DNA of 12,069 bases, from assembly GCA_017743275.1 (NCBI GenBank), contig JAGHZG010000013.1, positions 1 to 12,069 of the forward strand, written 5' to 3'. This document shows positions 1 to 6,366 of this stretch, in pieces (position 1 is the stretch's first letter; every line of letters begins with the position of its first letter). A program made the position numbers and the translations under genes. The notes beneath the pieces are model-generated. The model was not told the origin of the DNA. It was given only the letters and a program-made list of their open reading frames with translations, and ran no database searches. The stretch is from Chloroflexota bacterium (GTDB lineage: Bacteria > Chloroflexota > Anaerolineae > B4-G1 > DUEL01).

Positions 1-12
1 ATTGCCTCCAAC

Positions 13-41
13 ATTATACCCCAATTTTACCAACAGGTGAA
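13..41 (-). promoter_or_regulatory. Possible divergent promoter reading off the left edge
   Basis: Reading the minus strand there is a perfect TATAAT (18 down to 13), preceded after 17 bases by TTCACC (41 down to 36), which matches TTGACA at four of six positions. It would transcribe leftwards out of the window, back to back with the liv promoter. Between the two -35 boxes is a tandem 7-base repeat (CGAATCC at 48-54 and 55-61) that could be an operator. The gene it would serve is not in the window. Confidence 0.35.
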
Positions 42-63
42 CAATCACGAATCCCGAATCCCC

Positions 64-91
64 TTGACAACTTCTCGTTTTGCGTTACAAT
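64..91 (+). promoter_or_regulatory. Promoter of the liv transporter operon
   Basis: A perfect -35 box TTGACA (64-69) is followed after 16 bases by TACAAT (86-91), one mismatch from the -10 consensus. Transcription would start near 98, giving a leader of about 167 bases before the substrate-binding protein gene. Within the leader I see only a short hairpin (TGAGG at 107-111 with CCTCA at 120-124) and no recognisable riboswitch. Confidence 0.7.
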
Positions 92-264
92 AAGAAGCAA
101 GCTTGTTGAGGGGGGATATCCTCACGATCTTCCCATTCCGCCCCCGCAAGAAATCCACGCCAGAGAGGAGGTGAGAGCAAGGAGAAGAGAATCGTCTGCT
201 CAACCGTCTCTAATATCCACCCTTTATTCCTAATATTCCACGAAGTATGTAAAGGAGGAGAGAG

Positions 265-1401
265 ATGGCTAAGCGTTCCTTCGCAATTCTCGCTGTAGTG
301 GTGGTGCTGGCCACCATGGTGGCGGCCTGCCGGCCCGCTCCCCAGGCCCTCAAAATCGCCATCCTGGCCCCCCTGAGCGGGGATGTCGCCACCTTCGGTA
401 TCTCCACCCGCGATGGTGCTCTGCTGGCCATTGATGAGTGGAACGCCAAAGGCGGTGTCCTGGGGCGGAAGATTGAGACCGTGGTGGAGGACAGCCAGTG
501 CGAGGCGGAGCCGGCGGCCAGCGCGGCCAACAAGGTCATCAACCAGGACCGGGTGAAGTTCATCATCGGCGAGGTCTGCTCCAAGGCCTCCATCCCCGTT
601 TCCGAGATCGCCACGGCCAACAAGGTCGTCCAGATCAGCCCCACTTCCACCAACCCCAAGGTGACAGTTGACGAGGCGGGCAAGGCCAAGCCCACGGTCT
701 TCCGCGCCTGCTTCATTGATCCCTTCCAGGGCACCGTGGCGGCTAAGTTCGCCCTGGATAAACTGGGGGCCAAGACGGCGGCGGTCTTCCTGGACCAGGG
801 TAACGACTACGTGCGGGGCCTGGCCGAGTTCTTCCGGGACGCCTTTGAGGCTGGCGGCGGCAAGGTAGTGGTCTGGGAGACCTACACGGCGGGCGATAAG
901 GACTTCTCCGCCATCCTGACCAAAGTCAAGGATGCCAACCCCGATATCCTCTTCCTGCCCGACTACTACTCCACCGTCAACCTGATCGCCGCGCAGGCCA
1001 ACCAAATGGGCATCAAGGCCGTCAAACTGGGCGGCGACGGCTGGGACTCCCCCGAACTGGATCGGGTCGCAACGGCGGGTGGCTTCTTCACCAACCACTA
1101 CACTTCCGAGGATACCCGGCCAGTGGTCCAGGAGTTCGTGAAGAAGTACCAGGCCAAGTACGGCTCCGTGCCGGATGCTCTGGCGGCCCTGGCCTACGAC
1201 GCGGCTAACATTCTCCTGATGGCCATCCAGCAGGCCGGGACGGATGACCCGCTGAAGGTCGCTCAGGCGATGGAGAAGGGGAGGTTCTCGGTGGTCTCCG
1301 GGGACATTGTCTTTGATGAGCAACACAACCCCAAGAAGTGCGCTGTCATCCTGGAGGTCAGCCCAGAGAAAGTCTCCTACAAAGACACGGTCTGCCCGTA
1401 A
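265..1401 (+). CDS. livK: Branched-chain amino acid ABC transporter substrate-binding lipoprotein
   Basis: Extracytoplasmic receptor that captures the amino acid and delivers it to the permease pair encoded downstream. The 378-residue protein has a hydrophobic signal sequence (about residues 5-20) ending in a lipobox, V-A-A-C, with Cys22 as the predicted lipid anchor. The mature part begins with the type I periplasmic-binding fold, seen as KIAILAPLSGD followed by DGALLAIDEWNAKGGVLGRK. Two cysteines, in DSQCEAEP and IGEVCSKAS, match the position of the LivJ/LivK disulphide. The start at 265 follows AGGAGG (253-258) at six bases. It is the first gene of the liv operon, and the stem-loops behind it may let it be made in excess over the membrane subunits. 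Family assignment is secure. Specificity is not: HAAT-family receptors can also bind amides, other amino acids or aromatic acids, so livK is given by family and position. Confidence 0.9.
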   Translation: MAKRSFAILAVVVVLATMVAACRPAPQALKIAILAPLSGDVATFGISTRDGALLAIDEWNAKGGVLGRKIETVVEDSQCEAEPAASAANKVINQDRVKFIIGEVCSKASIPVSEIATANKVVQISPTSTNPKVTVDEAGKAKPTVFRACFIDPFQGTVAAKFALDKLGAKTAAVFLDQGNDYVRGLAEFFRDAFEAGGGKVVVWETYTAGDKDFSAILTKVKDANPDILFLPDYYSTVNLIAAQANQMGIKAVKLGGDGWDSPELDRVATAGGFFTNHYTSEDTRPVVQEFVKKYQAKYGSVPDALAALAYDAANILLMAIQQAGTDDPLKVAQAMEKGRFSVVSGDIVFDEQHNPKKCAVILEVSPEKVSYKDTVCP

Positions 1402-1421
1402 CAGGTCGGACTGCAGATGCT

Positions 1422-1501
1422 GGCCGGGGGGCCCAACGGCTCCCCGGCCGTTCTATAGAAAGCCTCTCTTTTTGCGGCAGCAGCAAAGTGCTGCCGCAAA
1501 A
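1422..1501 (+). terminator. Two intercistronic stem-loops between receptor and permease genes (attenuator or mRNA stabiliser)
   Basis: Hairpin one pairs GGCCGGGG (1422-1429) with CCCCGGCC (1442-1449), 8 bp with a 12-base loop. Hairpin two pairs TTTTGCGGCAGCA (1470-1482) with TGCTGCCGCAAAA (1489-1501), 13 perfect bp with a GCAAAG loop. A T run (1507-1511) lies six bases past the second stem rather than directly after it, so it is not a clean intrinsic terminator. In transporter operons such hairpins often cause partial termination or protect the receptor mRNA; that role is inferred here. Confidence 0.6.
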
Positions 1502-1521
1502 CACCATTTTTAGGGGGTGCA

Positions 1522-2826
1522 ATGAGTGTGGCTATAGAAACCCGGCGGATGGAACAGCGGATAATCCGGCGGCGCAACGGGATGGTTCTGAACCGCCTCA
1601 GCCAGGCCGCGTTTGCCCTGGCTGGTATCCTCGTCTTCTATGCCGTGGCTCGCGCCGCCGCTGCCAACCTGGGGGTCTTTTTCCAGCAGGTTCTGAACGG
1701 CTTTCAGTTGGGCTTTATTTACGCCCTGGTTGCTCTGGGCTATACGATGGTCTACGGCATCGTGCGGCTCATCAACTTCGCCCACGGCGATGTCTTTATG
1801 GTGGGCGCCTTCACCAGTTTCTTCACTATCTCCCTCCTGAACCTGCACCAATGGCCGTCAAGGGTCTGGCCCGGGATGAACCCAACCCTGGTGATGGCTA
1901 TCGGGACTATCTCGGTGATTCTGTTCTCTATGATGATCTGCGCTCTGCTGGCTGTGACGATAGAACGGTTCGCCTATCGCCCCCTGCGGGCACTGCCCCG
2001 CATCACCGCTCTCATCACCGCTATCGGCGTCTCGTTCTTCCTGGAATACTTCGGAGGCCTCCCTTTCGCTTTCACCAACAACTACCGGACCTATCCCCGC
2101 CCCTTTGAAGTATTCGTTCTAAATGCGGAGATGGTGCCTCCGGTATGGCTGGCTGTTCTGTGGGGGGTCTGTGTGGCGGCGGCGATCGTCTACAGCGTGC
2201 TGAAATTCCTGGGGCAGCGGGGGAATATCCGGGCCCAGGCATGGCAACGAAACCCGCTCCTGCAATTCGGTATGCTTTTTGGTGGGTTCCTGGGCGTGGT
2301 GCTTACGATCGTCTGGCTGGCGCCCCGGTTTATCGGCACTGCTTTTGAGCTGACTGCATCTAACGCGATGCTCATCATTATGGGCATCTCTATCATCTTG
2401 CTGGTGGTTCTTCAGTACATTGTCCGGTACACCCGTATCGGCAAAGCAATGCGGGCCTCCGCCTACGACAAACCCACATCCCGGCTGATGGGGATCAACG
2501 TGGATACGGTCATTGCGATGACCTTCGCGCTGGCAGGCAGTCTGGCGGGGGCTGGCGGCGTCCTCTATGCCACGGCCTTCAAGCAGGTCCATCATCTGAT
2601 GGGCATCATCCCCGGCCTGAAATCCTTTGTCGCTGCCGTCATCGGCGGCATCGGCAGCATCCCCGGCGCTTTCGTCGGTGCCCTGACGATTGGATTGGTG
2701 GAGGTTCTCAGCGCTGGCTTCATCTCTACGCCGATGCGGGATGCGGTGGCGTTTTCCCTGCTCATCATCGTTCTGCTGATTCGGCCGCAGGGCATCTTCG
2801 GCGAAGCGCCCGGCGAGAAGGTGTGA
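1522..2826 (+). CDS. livH: Branched-chain amino acid ABC transporter permease, LivH type (enlarged)
   Basis: One of two membrane subunits forming the channel of the Liv/HAAT importer. The 434-residue, very hydrophobic protein carries LivH hallmarks: ALGYTMVYGIVRLINFAHGD (residues 71-90), an ATPase-contact (EAA-like) loop around GKAMRASAYD and LMGIN (307-325), a glycine-rich IGGIGSIPGAFVGALTIGLVE stretch (374-393) and the ending LLIRPQGIFGE. The start at 1522 follows AGGGGG (1512-1517). It is well above the usual size of about 290-310 residues. The excess is an N-terminal extension of about 55 residues with one likely membrane helix, and a segment of about 70 residues (roughly 200-270) with two extra hydrophobic stretches separated by a basic part. 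The stop codon is 11 bases before the livM ATG, so translation is likely coupled. Confidence 0.9.
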   Translation: MSVAIETRRMEQRIIRRRNGMVLNRLSQAAFALAGILVFYAVARAAAANLGVFFQQVLNGFQLGFIYALVALGYTMVYGIVRLINFAHGDVFMVGAFTSFFTISLLNLHQWPSRVWPGMNPTLVMAIGTISVILFSMMICALLAVTIERFAYRPLRALPRITALITAIGVSFFLEYFGGLPFAFTNNYRTYPRPFEVFVLNAEMVPPVWLAVLWGVCVAAAIVYSVLKFLGQRGNIRAQAWQRNPLLQFGMLFGGFLGVVLTIVWLAPRFIGTAFELTASNAMLIIMGISIILLVVLQYIVRYTRIGKAMRASAYDKPTSRLMGINVDTVIAMTFALAGSLAGAGGVLYATAFKQVHHLMGIIPGLKSFVAAVIGGIGSIPGAFVGALTIGLVEVLSAGFISTPMRDAVAFSLLIIVLLIRPQGIFGEAPGEKV

Positions 2827-2837
2827 GGAGGATAAGG

Positions 2838-4112
2838 ATGTTGCAACGGCTGCGCGGTCCAAACCTGTCGTTCATTCTTGGATCTCTGGCCTTTTTTGTA
2901 GTGGTCCAGATTCTGATCAGTACGGGACTCCTCAATCCGTATTGGCAGAACATCCTTTTCTGGGGCGCGGCAATGACGATGGTCAGCCTGGGGCTCAACC
3001 TCATTTACGGCTTCAACGGCCAGTTTTCCCTGGGCCAGTTCGGCTTCTACGCCATCGGTGCCTACGCCTCCGCCGACATCACCTACCGCTGGGTGCGGAA
3101 TGATCCCTCTGCACTGGTGGTCGTCATTTTCGGCTCTATCCTGGCACTGATTTTTATGTTGGGAATCAGCGCCTTCCTTCGCCGTTTCTACGGCGTCGCC
3201 ACGCTGACCAAATTCCTCTTCAATTTGCTGGCTGCCGTTCTGGGCTTCTTCCTGGCTGTACGGTTCATCAATCCGGCCATCGGTCAACCGCTCTATCAGG
3301 CCCTGAATGGACTTCCCCAGGGGATCAGTCAGCAGATCGTCTTCTTCCTGGCCCTGGTTGGGGGCGCTACCCTGGCCGGCATCGTCAGTTACCTCTTCGG
3401 CATCCCGGTGCTGGAATTGGGATCAGACTACCTGGGCATTGCCACCCTGGGGTTCACCATCATCGTCAAGGTCCTCCTGGACAATACGGATACCCTGCTT
3501 CCCTTCCCGGAGATGAAAGGGGCCCGGGGGATGGTCGGCATCCCGAAATGGACAACCTGGCCATGGGTCTTTGTTTGCTTTATGGCGGTTGTGCTGGTGA
3601 TGCGGAACCTCCTCCATTCCTCCACTGGCCGGGCGATTCTTTCGGTCCGAGAGGATGAACGGGCTGCGGAACTGGTGGGGATAAACACAGCATCCACCAA
3701 AATTCTGGCCTTCGTGGTCGGGAGCGTTTTCGCTGGCCTGGCCGGAGGCATCCGGGCCCACGATATGGCTTTCCTCCACCCCACGATGTTTGGGTTCCTC
3801 CCCTCTTTTAACCCGCTCATCATCATCGTCTTCGGCGGGTTGGGGAGTATGACCGGCACCATCATTACTGGCTTTTTCTGGATTTTCCTCCTGGAGGGCC
3901 TGCTGCGGCTTTACCTTCCGGAAGGTTTTGAGACCTGGCGGTTCGTCGTCTACCCTCTGGTCCTGCTGGGGATGATGCTTCTGCGCCCCCAGGGGCTGAT
4001 GGGGCGGTATGAGATCGCTTTCCTGCGCCGCCCCCTGCCCTCGTTGCGGGTGGTGAAGGAAACGCCGCCGACCCCGGCAGTGGCCCCCAAGGCTGAGGAG
4101 GTGGCAGTATGA
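2838..4112 (+). CDS. livM: Branched-chain amino acid ABC transporter permease, LivM type
   Basis: Second membrane subunit of the importer, pairing with LivH. From the ATG at 2838 it is 424 residues. I chose this start over an in-frame GTG at 2823 because AGGAGG (2826-2831) sits six bases before it and would lie inside the longer reading. LivM signatures are LNLIYGFNGQFSLGQFGFYA (53-72), DYLGIATLGFT (197-207), the ATPase-contact loop GRAILSVREDERAAELVGIN (264-283) and LLRPQGLMGR (381-390). Between about 118 and 185 there is extra hydrophobic sequence not found in a minimal LivM core, similar in size and place to the insert in the neighbouring LivH. The C-terminal tail (about 395-424) is hydrophilic and proline/alanine rich. 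It overlaps livG by four bases (ATGA at 4109-4112). Confidence 0.9.
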   Translation: MLQRLRGPNLSFILGSLAFFVVVQILISTGLLNPYWQNILFWGAAMTMVSLGLNLIYGFNGQFSLGQFGFYAIGAYASADITYRWVRNDPSALVVVIFGSILALIFMLGISAFLRRFYGVATLTKFLFNLLAAVLGFFLAVRFINPAIGQPLYQALNGLPQGISQQIVFFLALVGGATLAGIVSYLFGIPVLELGSDYLGIATLGFTIIVKVLLDNTDTLLPFPEMKGARGMVGIPKWTTWPWVFVCFMAVVLVMRNLLHSSTGRAILSVREDERAAELVGINTASTKILAFVVGSVFAGLAGGIRAHDMAFLHPTMFGFLPSFNPLIIIVFGGLGSMTGTIITGFFWIFLLEGLLRLYLPEGFETWRFVVYPLVLLGMMLLRPQGLMGRYEIAFLRRPLPSLRVVKETPPTPAVAPKAEEVAV

Positions 4113-4924
4113 GGGGAAGGCCTGAGAACCTGAGTCCGGAAGTGGAAGCGCGGCCCGTCGTCCTGGAGATTGAGGGGCTGACCCACTACTTTGACAGTTT
4201 GCGGGCCGTCAGCAACTTCTCGGTCACCATCAAAGAGGGGGAACTGGTGGGACTGATCGGGCCCAACGGTGCCGGGAAGACGACCGTCTTCAACCTGATC
4301 ACCGGCGTCTACCGACCAACGGCCGGGAGTATCCGCTACGACGGTGCCCAACTGGTCGGCCTCCCCTCCCACGAGATCATCCAGATGGGCATCGCCCGCA
4401 CGTTCCAGAACATCCGCCTCTTTGCTAATCTGACGGTTCTGGATAATGTGCTGATTGCCTACCATCCCCACTCGGGCTATGGGCTGGCGGACTCTATCTT
4501 CCGTTCCCGTCGGTTCCGGGAGCGGGAGAAAGTGATGATTGAACGCAGCCAGGAATTCCTGGAGATTTTCGGCCTGGCTGACCGCCAGAACGACATCGCT
4601 GGGAGCCTCCCCTACGGCCTCCAGCGGCGGTTGGAGATCGCCCGCGCGCTGGCCACTCAGCCCCGTCTGCTTCTGCTGGACGAACCGGCGGCAGGGATGA
4701 ATCCCCAGGAGATTGACCAGTTAATGGAACTGATCCAGTTCATCCGGGAGCGTTTCCAATTGACCATCTTCCTGGTGGAGCACCGGATGCGGTTGGTGAT
4801 GAACATCTGCGAGTGGATCACGGTGATGGATTTTGGGGAAATCATCGCGCGGGGGAAGCCAGAGGAAGTCCGGGGCGACCCGAAGGTGATTGAAGCGTAC
4901 CTGGGCCGCCAGGCGATTCGGTGA
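4109..4924 (+). CDS. livG: Branched-chain amino acid ABC transporter ATP-binding protein, LivG type
   Basis: Cytoplasmic ATPase that, with LivF, powers the importer. The 271-residue protein shows Walker A GPNGAGKT (51-58), Q-loop Gln100 in ARTFQNIRLF, signature region LPYGLQRRLEIARAL (167-181), Walker B LLLLDE (187-192) followed by PAAGMNP typical of LivG, and the switch His225 in VEHRM. It ends with the family's IEAYLG. The signature reads LPYGL rather than LSGGQ; LivG proteins commonly have LSYGQ, so the Pro and Leu are mild departures, while the Gly is kept. The first 15 residues are a short hydrophilic extension. The start at 4109 has AGGAGG (4096-4101) seven bases upstream inside livM, and the ATGA overlap points to translational coupling. 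Confidence 0.93.
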   Translation: MRGRPENLSPEVEARPVVLEIEGLTHYFDSLRAVSNFSVTIKEGELVGLIGPNGAGKTTVFNLITGVYRPTAGSIRYDGAQLVGLPSHEIIQMGIARTFQNIRLFANLTVLDNVLIAYHPHSGYGLADSIFRSRRFREREKVMIERSQEFLEIFGLADRQNDIAGSLPYGLQRRLEIARALATQPRLLLLDEPAAGMNPQEIDQLMELIQFIRERFQLTIFLVEHRMRLVMNICEWITVMDFGEIIARGKPEEVRGDPKVIEAYLGRQAIR

Positions 4925-4934
4925 GGAGGACGCG

Positions 4935-5648
4935 ATGGCGCTTTTAGAGGTGGAAGACCTGCATGTTTCCTACGGGGCCATTCGGGCGCTGCATGGCATT
5001 TCGTTCCACGTGGAGAAGGGGGAGATCGTCACCCTGATCGGTGCCAACGGGGCAGGGAAATCCACTACCCTGCGCGCCATTTCCGGCCTCTTGCTGGCCG
5101 ACCAGGGGAAAATTGTCTACGACGGGGTAGACATCACCAATCTGGCCGCCGACCGGATTGTCCAGAAGGGCATCGTCCAGGTGCCGGAAGGGCGCAAGAT
5201 TTTCGCTCCACTGACGGTGCGGGAGAACCTGGAGATGGGCGCTTTCACCCGGAAGGACCGGCGGGAAATTGAGGAGAGTATGGAGTTCGTCTTTAACCTC
5301 TTCCCTCGCCTGCGGGAACGGGCAGAGCAACTGGGCGGAACTCTCTCCGGCGGGGAGCAGCAGATGCTGGCGGTGGCCCGCGCACTGATGGCCAAACCCC
5401 GTCTGCTGCTGATGGACGAACCCTCTATGGGCCTGGCCCCCATCCTGGTGGAGGAGATTTTCAACATCATCCAGCGGATCAACCAGGAAGGTGTCACCAT
5501 CCTGCTGGTGGAGCAGAACGCCCATATGGCCCTCTCGGTGGCCCACCGGGGGTACGTGCTGGAGACGGGCGTTATCCAGATGGAGGGGACGGCAGCGGAA
5601 CTGCGAGATAACCCGCGCGTCCAGGAGGCCTACCTGGGCGGCGATTAG
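4935..5648 (+). CDS. livF: Branched-chain amino acid ABC transporter ATP-binding protein, LivF type
   Basis: Second ATPase of the importer. From the ATG at 4935 the protein is 237 residues, the normal LivF size. An in-frame ATG at 4890 was rejected because AGGAGG (4924-4929), overlapping the livG stop, lies five bases before 4935, and LivF homology begins at once with LLEVEDLHVSYG. Visible motifs are Walker A GANGAGKS (36-43), Q-loop Gln82 in GIVQVPEGR, signature LSGGE (137-141), Walker B LLLMDE (157-162) and PSMGLAP. The usual switch histidine is replaced by Gln in VEQN (192-195), which is normal for LivF. It ends with EAYLGGD. It is the last gene of the operon. No strong intrinsic terminator is visible directly after it. 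Confidence 0.93.
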   Translation: MALLEVEDLHVSYGAIRALHGISFHVEKGEIVTLIGANGAGKSTTLRAISGLLLADQGKIVYDGVDITNLAADRIVQKGIVQVPEGRKIFAPLTVRENLEMGAFTRKDRREIEESMEFVFNLFPRLRERAEQLGGTLSGGEQQMLAVARALMAKPRLLLMDEPSMGLAPILVEEIFNIIQRINQEGVTILLVEQNAHMALSVAHRGYVLETGVIQMEGTAAELRDNPRVQEAYLGGD

Positions 5649-5916
5649 GGAATGTATCACCGCAGAGACGCCGGGAGCGCAGAGGGGGGTGTCCCGGTTT
5701 TGTCGGGCTGGGCTTTCGGCCTTTCCGCCTGGCCGTAAACGGCCTCGGGCAAAGACGAGGCGCTAAAACGTCCATCTTCACCCTGGCAACCCGTGCTCCC
5801 GAAAGGCTACCGAAGGGAGAGGGTGCTTCCAGCGCCCTGCGCCACCTCAGCCAGGCCGTAAACGTGGCCCACTGGGCTCCCGACGATTTTGGGACACACC
5901 CGCGCAGAGTTTACAT
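5649..5916. other. 268-base intergenic spacer with repeat fragments, no gene
   Basis: I see no convincing coding region here. An 11-base word, GGCCGTAAACG, occurs twice (5731-5741 and 5854-5864), each time inside a small inverted GGCC context. The first is part of the near-palindrome GGCCGTAAACGGCC (5731-5744). A hairpin follows (GCCTCG 5742-5747 with CGAGGC 5756-5761). The opening bases (about 5660-5685) have the purine-rich CGCAGAGACGC style of dispersed bacterial repeats. A weak terminator-like hairpin with a short T run (5710-5724) might end the liv transcript. Probably decayed repeat debris; function unknown. Confidence 0.4.
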
Positions 5917-5945
5917 TTGACAAAAGCAGAAAGCAAGGGTATAAT
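5917..5945 (+). promoter_or_regulatory. Consensus promoter of thrS
   Basis: A perfect -35 TTGACA (5917-5922) and a perfect -10 TATAAT (5940-5945) are separated by 17 bases, the ideal sigma-70/SigA arrangement. Transcription should begin near 5952, at the base of T-box Stem I. Such a strong promoter fits control by premature termination downstream rather than at initiation. Confidence 0.88.
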
Positions 5946-6087
5946 TTTTGCAAACCGCATACCCGAACGCGTGGACCGGGACGAGTACCGGCCTGTGAAG
6001 GCTTCAGAGAGGGAGGGCCGCCGGCTGAGAGCCTTCCCGCCGGACGGCCGGGAAAACCCCCCGAGAGCGGGCCCTGGAAAGGGAGAA

Positions 6088-6177
6088 GAATCAGCGGAAT
6101 CAGGAGAATCAAAAGAATTGGAGAATCAGAAGAACTGTTGATTTGCTGATTCTCTATTCTGCTGATTCTCTTGATCC
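6088..6177. repeat. 9-base tandem repeats forming a long hairpin inside the T-box leader
   Basis: The left half has five copies of a GAATCAG-like unit starting at 6088, 6097, 6106, 6115 and 6123, a period of nine (one of eight). The right half carries the reverse complement: CTGATTCTC at 6146-6154 and again at 6162-6170, with a partial copy at 6171-6177. Together 6096-6129 can pair with 6146-6177 over about 30 bp with few mismatches and a 16-base loop. The A/T-rich composition contrasts with the GC-rich leader around it. It lies between Stem I and Stem III, where T-boxes usually carry Stem II elements. Confidence 0.8.
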
Positions 6178-6281
6178 CCCCGAGTATAGGGCTCCGGGCA
6201 GGCCCGTTACAGCCTCAGAGGGCGGTCGGTGAACCTTCCGGCGCACCGACCGAACCTGGGTGGAACCACGTGGGGAAGAGG

Positions 6282-6315
6282 AAGCCCCCGCGCCCCAGGG
6301 CGCGGGGGTTTCTTC
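6282..6315 (+). terminator. Intrinsic terminator of the thrS T-box
   Basis: AAGCCCCCGCGCC (6282-6294) pairs with GGCGCGGGGGTTT (6299-6311), leaving a four-base loop, followed by a T-rich tail (6309-6319). Its 5' arm and loop are the same bases (6286-6299) used by the T-box antiterminator, so the two folds exclude each other. This is the default off state when tRNA-Thr is charged. Confidence 0.9.
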
Positions 6316-6366
6316 TTTATGTTCTTTGTATCCCTGCTTCCTTGTATCCTTTTTTAAGGAGGAGAA

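Larger units (their letters stand above)
5952..6315 (+). promoter_or_regulatory. T-box riboswitch leader of thrS, tRNA-Thr sensing
   Basis: Stem I appears to run from CCGC (5955-5958) to GCGG (6067-6070). The specifier loop has the 5' element GACGAGTA (5980-5987), closed above by CCGGCC (5988-5993) with GGCCGG (6046-6051). On its 3' side, GAAAACC holds a candidate Thr codon ACC at 6056-6058. The conserved AGAGA lies at 6006-6010, and the distal arm pairs GGGAGGGC (6011-6018) with GCCTTCCC (6031-6038). Stem III pairs GGTCGGTG (6224-6231) with CACCGACC (6244-6251). The T-box core is TGGGTGGAACCACG (6257-6270). The antiterminator pairs CCTGGG (6255-6260) with CCCAGG (6294-6299), then leaves the 7-base bulge TGGAACC (6261-6267) for the tRNA 3' end, then pairs 6269-6275 with 6286-6292. 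Uncharged tRNA-Thr should favour this form and allow thrS transcription. T-box class is secure; the exact specifier is inferred. Confidence 0.92.

Noticed and set aside
85..1326. 413-residue minus-strand open frame across the substrate-binding protein gene
   Set aside because: It is a shadow of a clear LivK-type gene in a GC-rich genome, has no recognisable domain, and the plus-strand gene has lipobox, ribosome binding site and family motifs.
1470..1511. Canonical intrinsic terminator ending the livK transcript
   Set aside because: The T run is displaced from the stem, and the permease and ATPase genes have no other visible promoter, so full termination is unlikely; kept as attenuator or stabiliser.
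5693..5724. Strong terminator after livF
   Set aside because: Only 4-bp stems with a three-base T run could be drawn, too weak to call.
5889..6149. Small open frames in the thrS leader
   Set aside because: They run through T-box Stem I and the repeat hairpin, and the RNA structure explains the sequence better than a peptide; no ribosome binding site was seen.
6088..6177. CRISPR-like array
   Set aside because: The repeat unit is only nine bases, with no spacers and with inverted copies; it is a hairpin-forming repeat, not a CRISPR.
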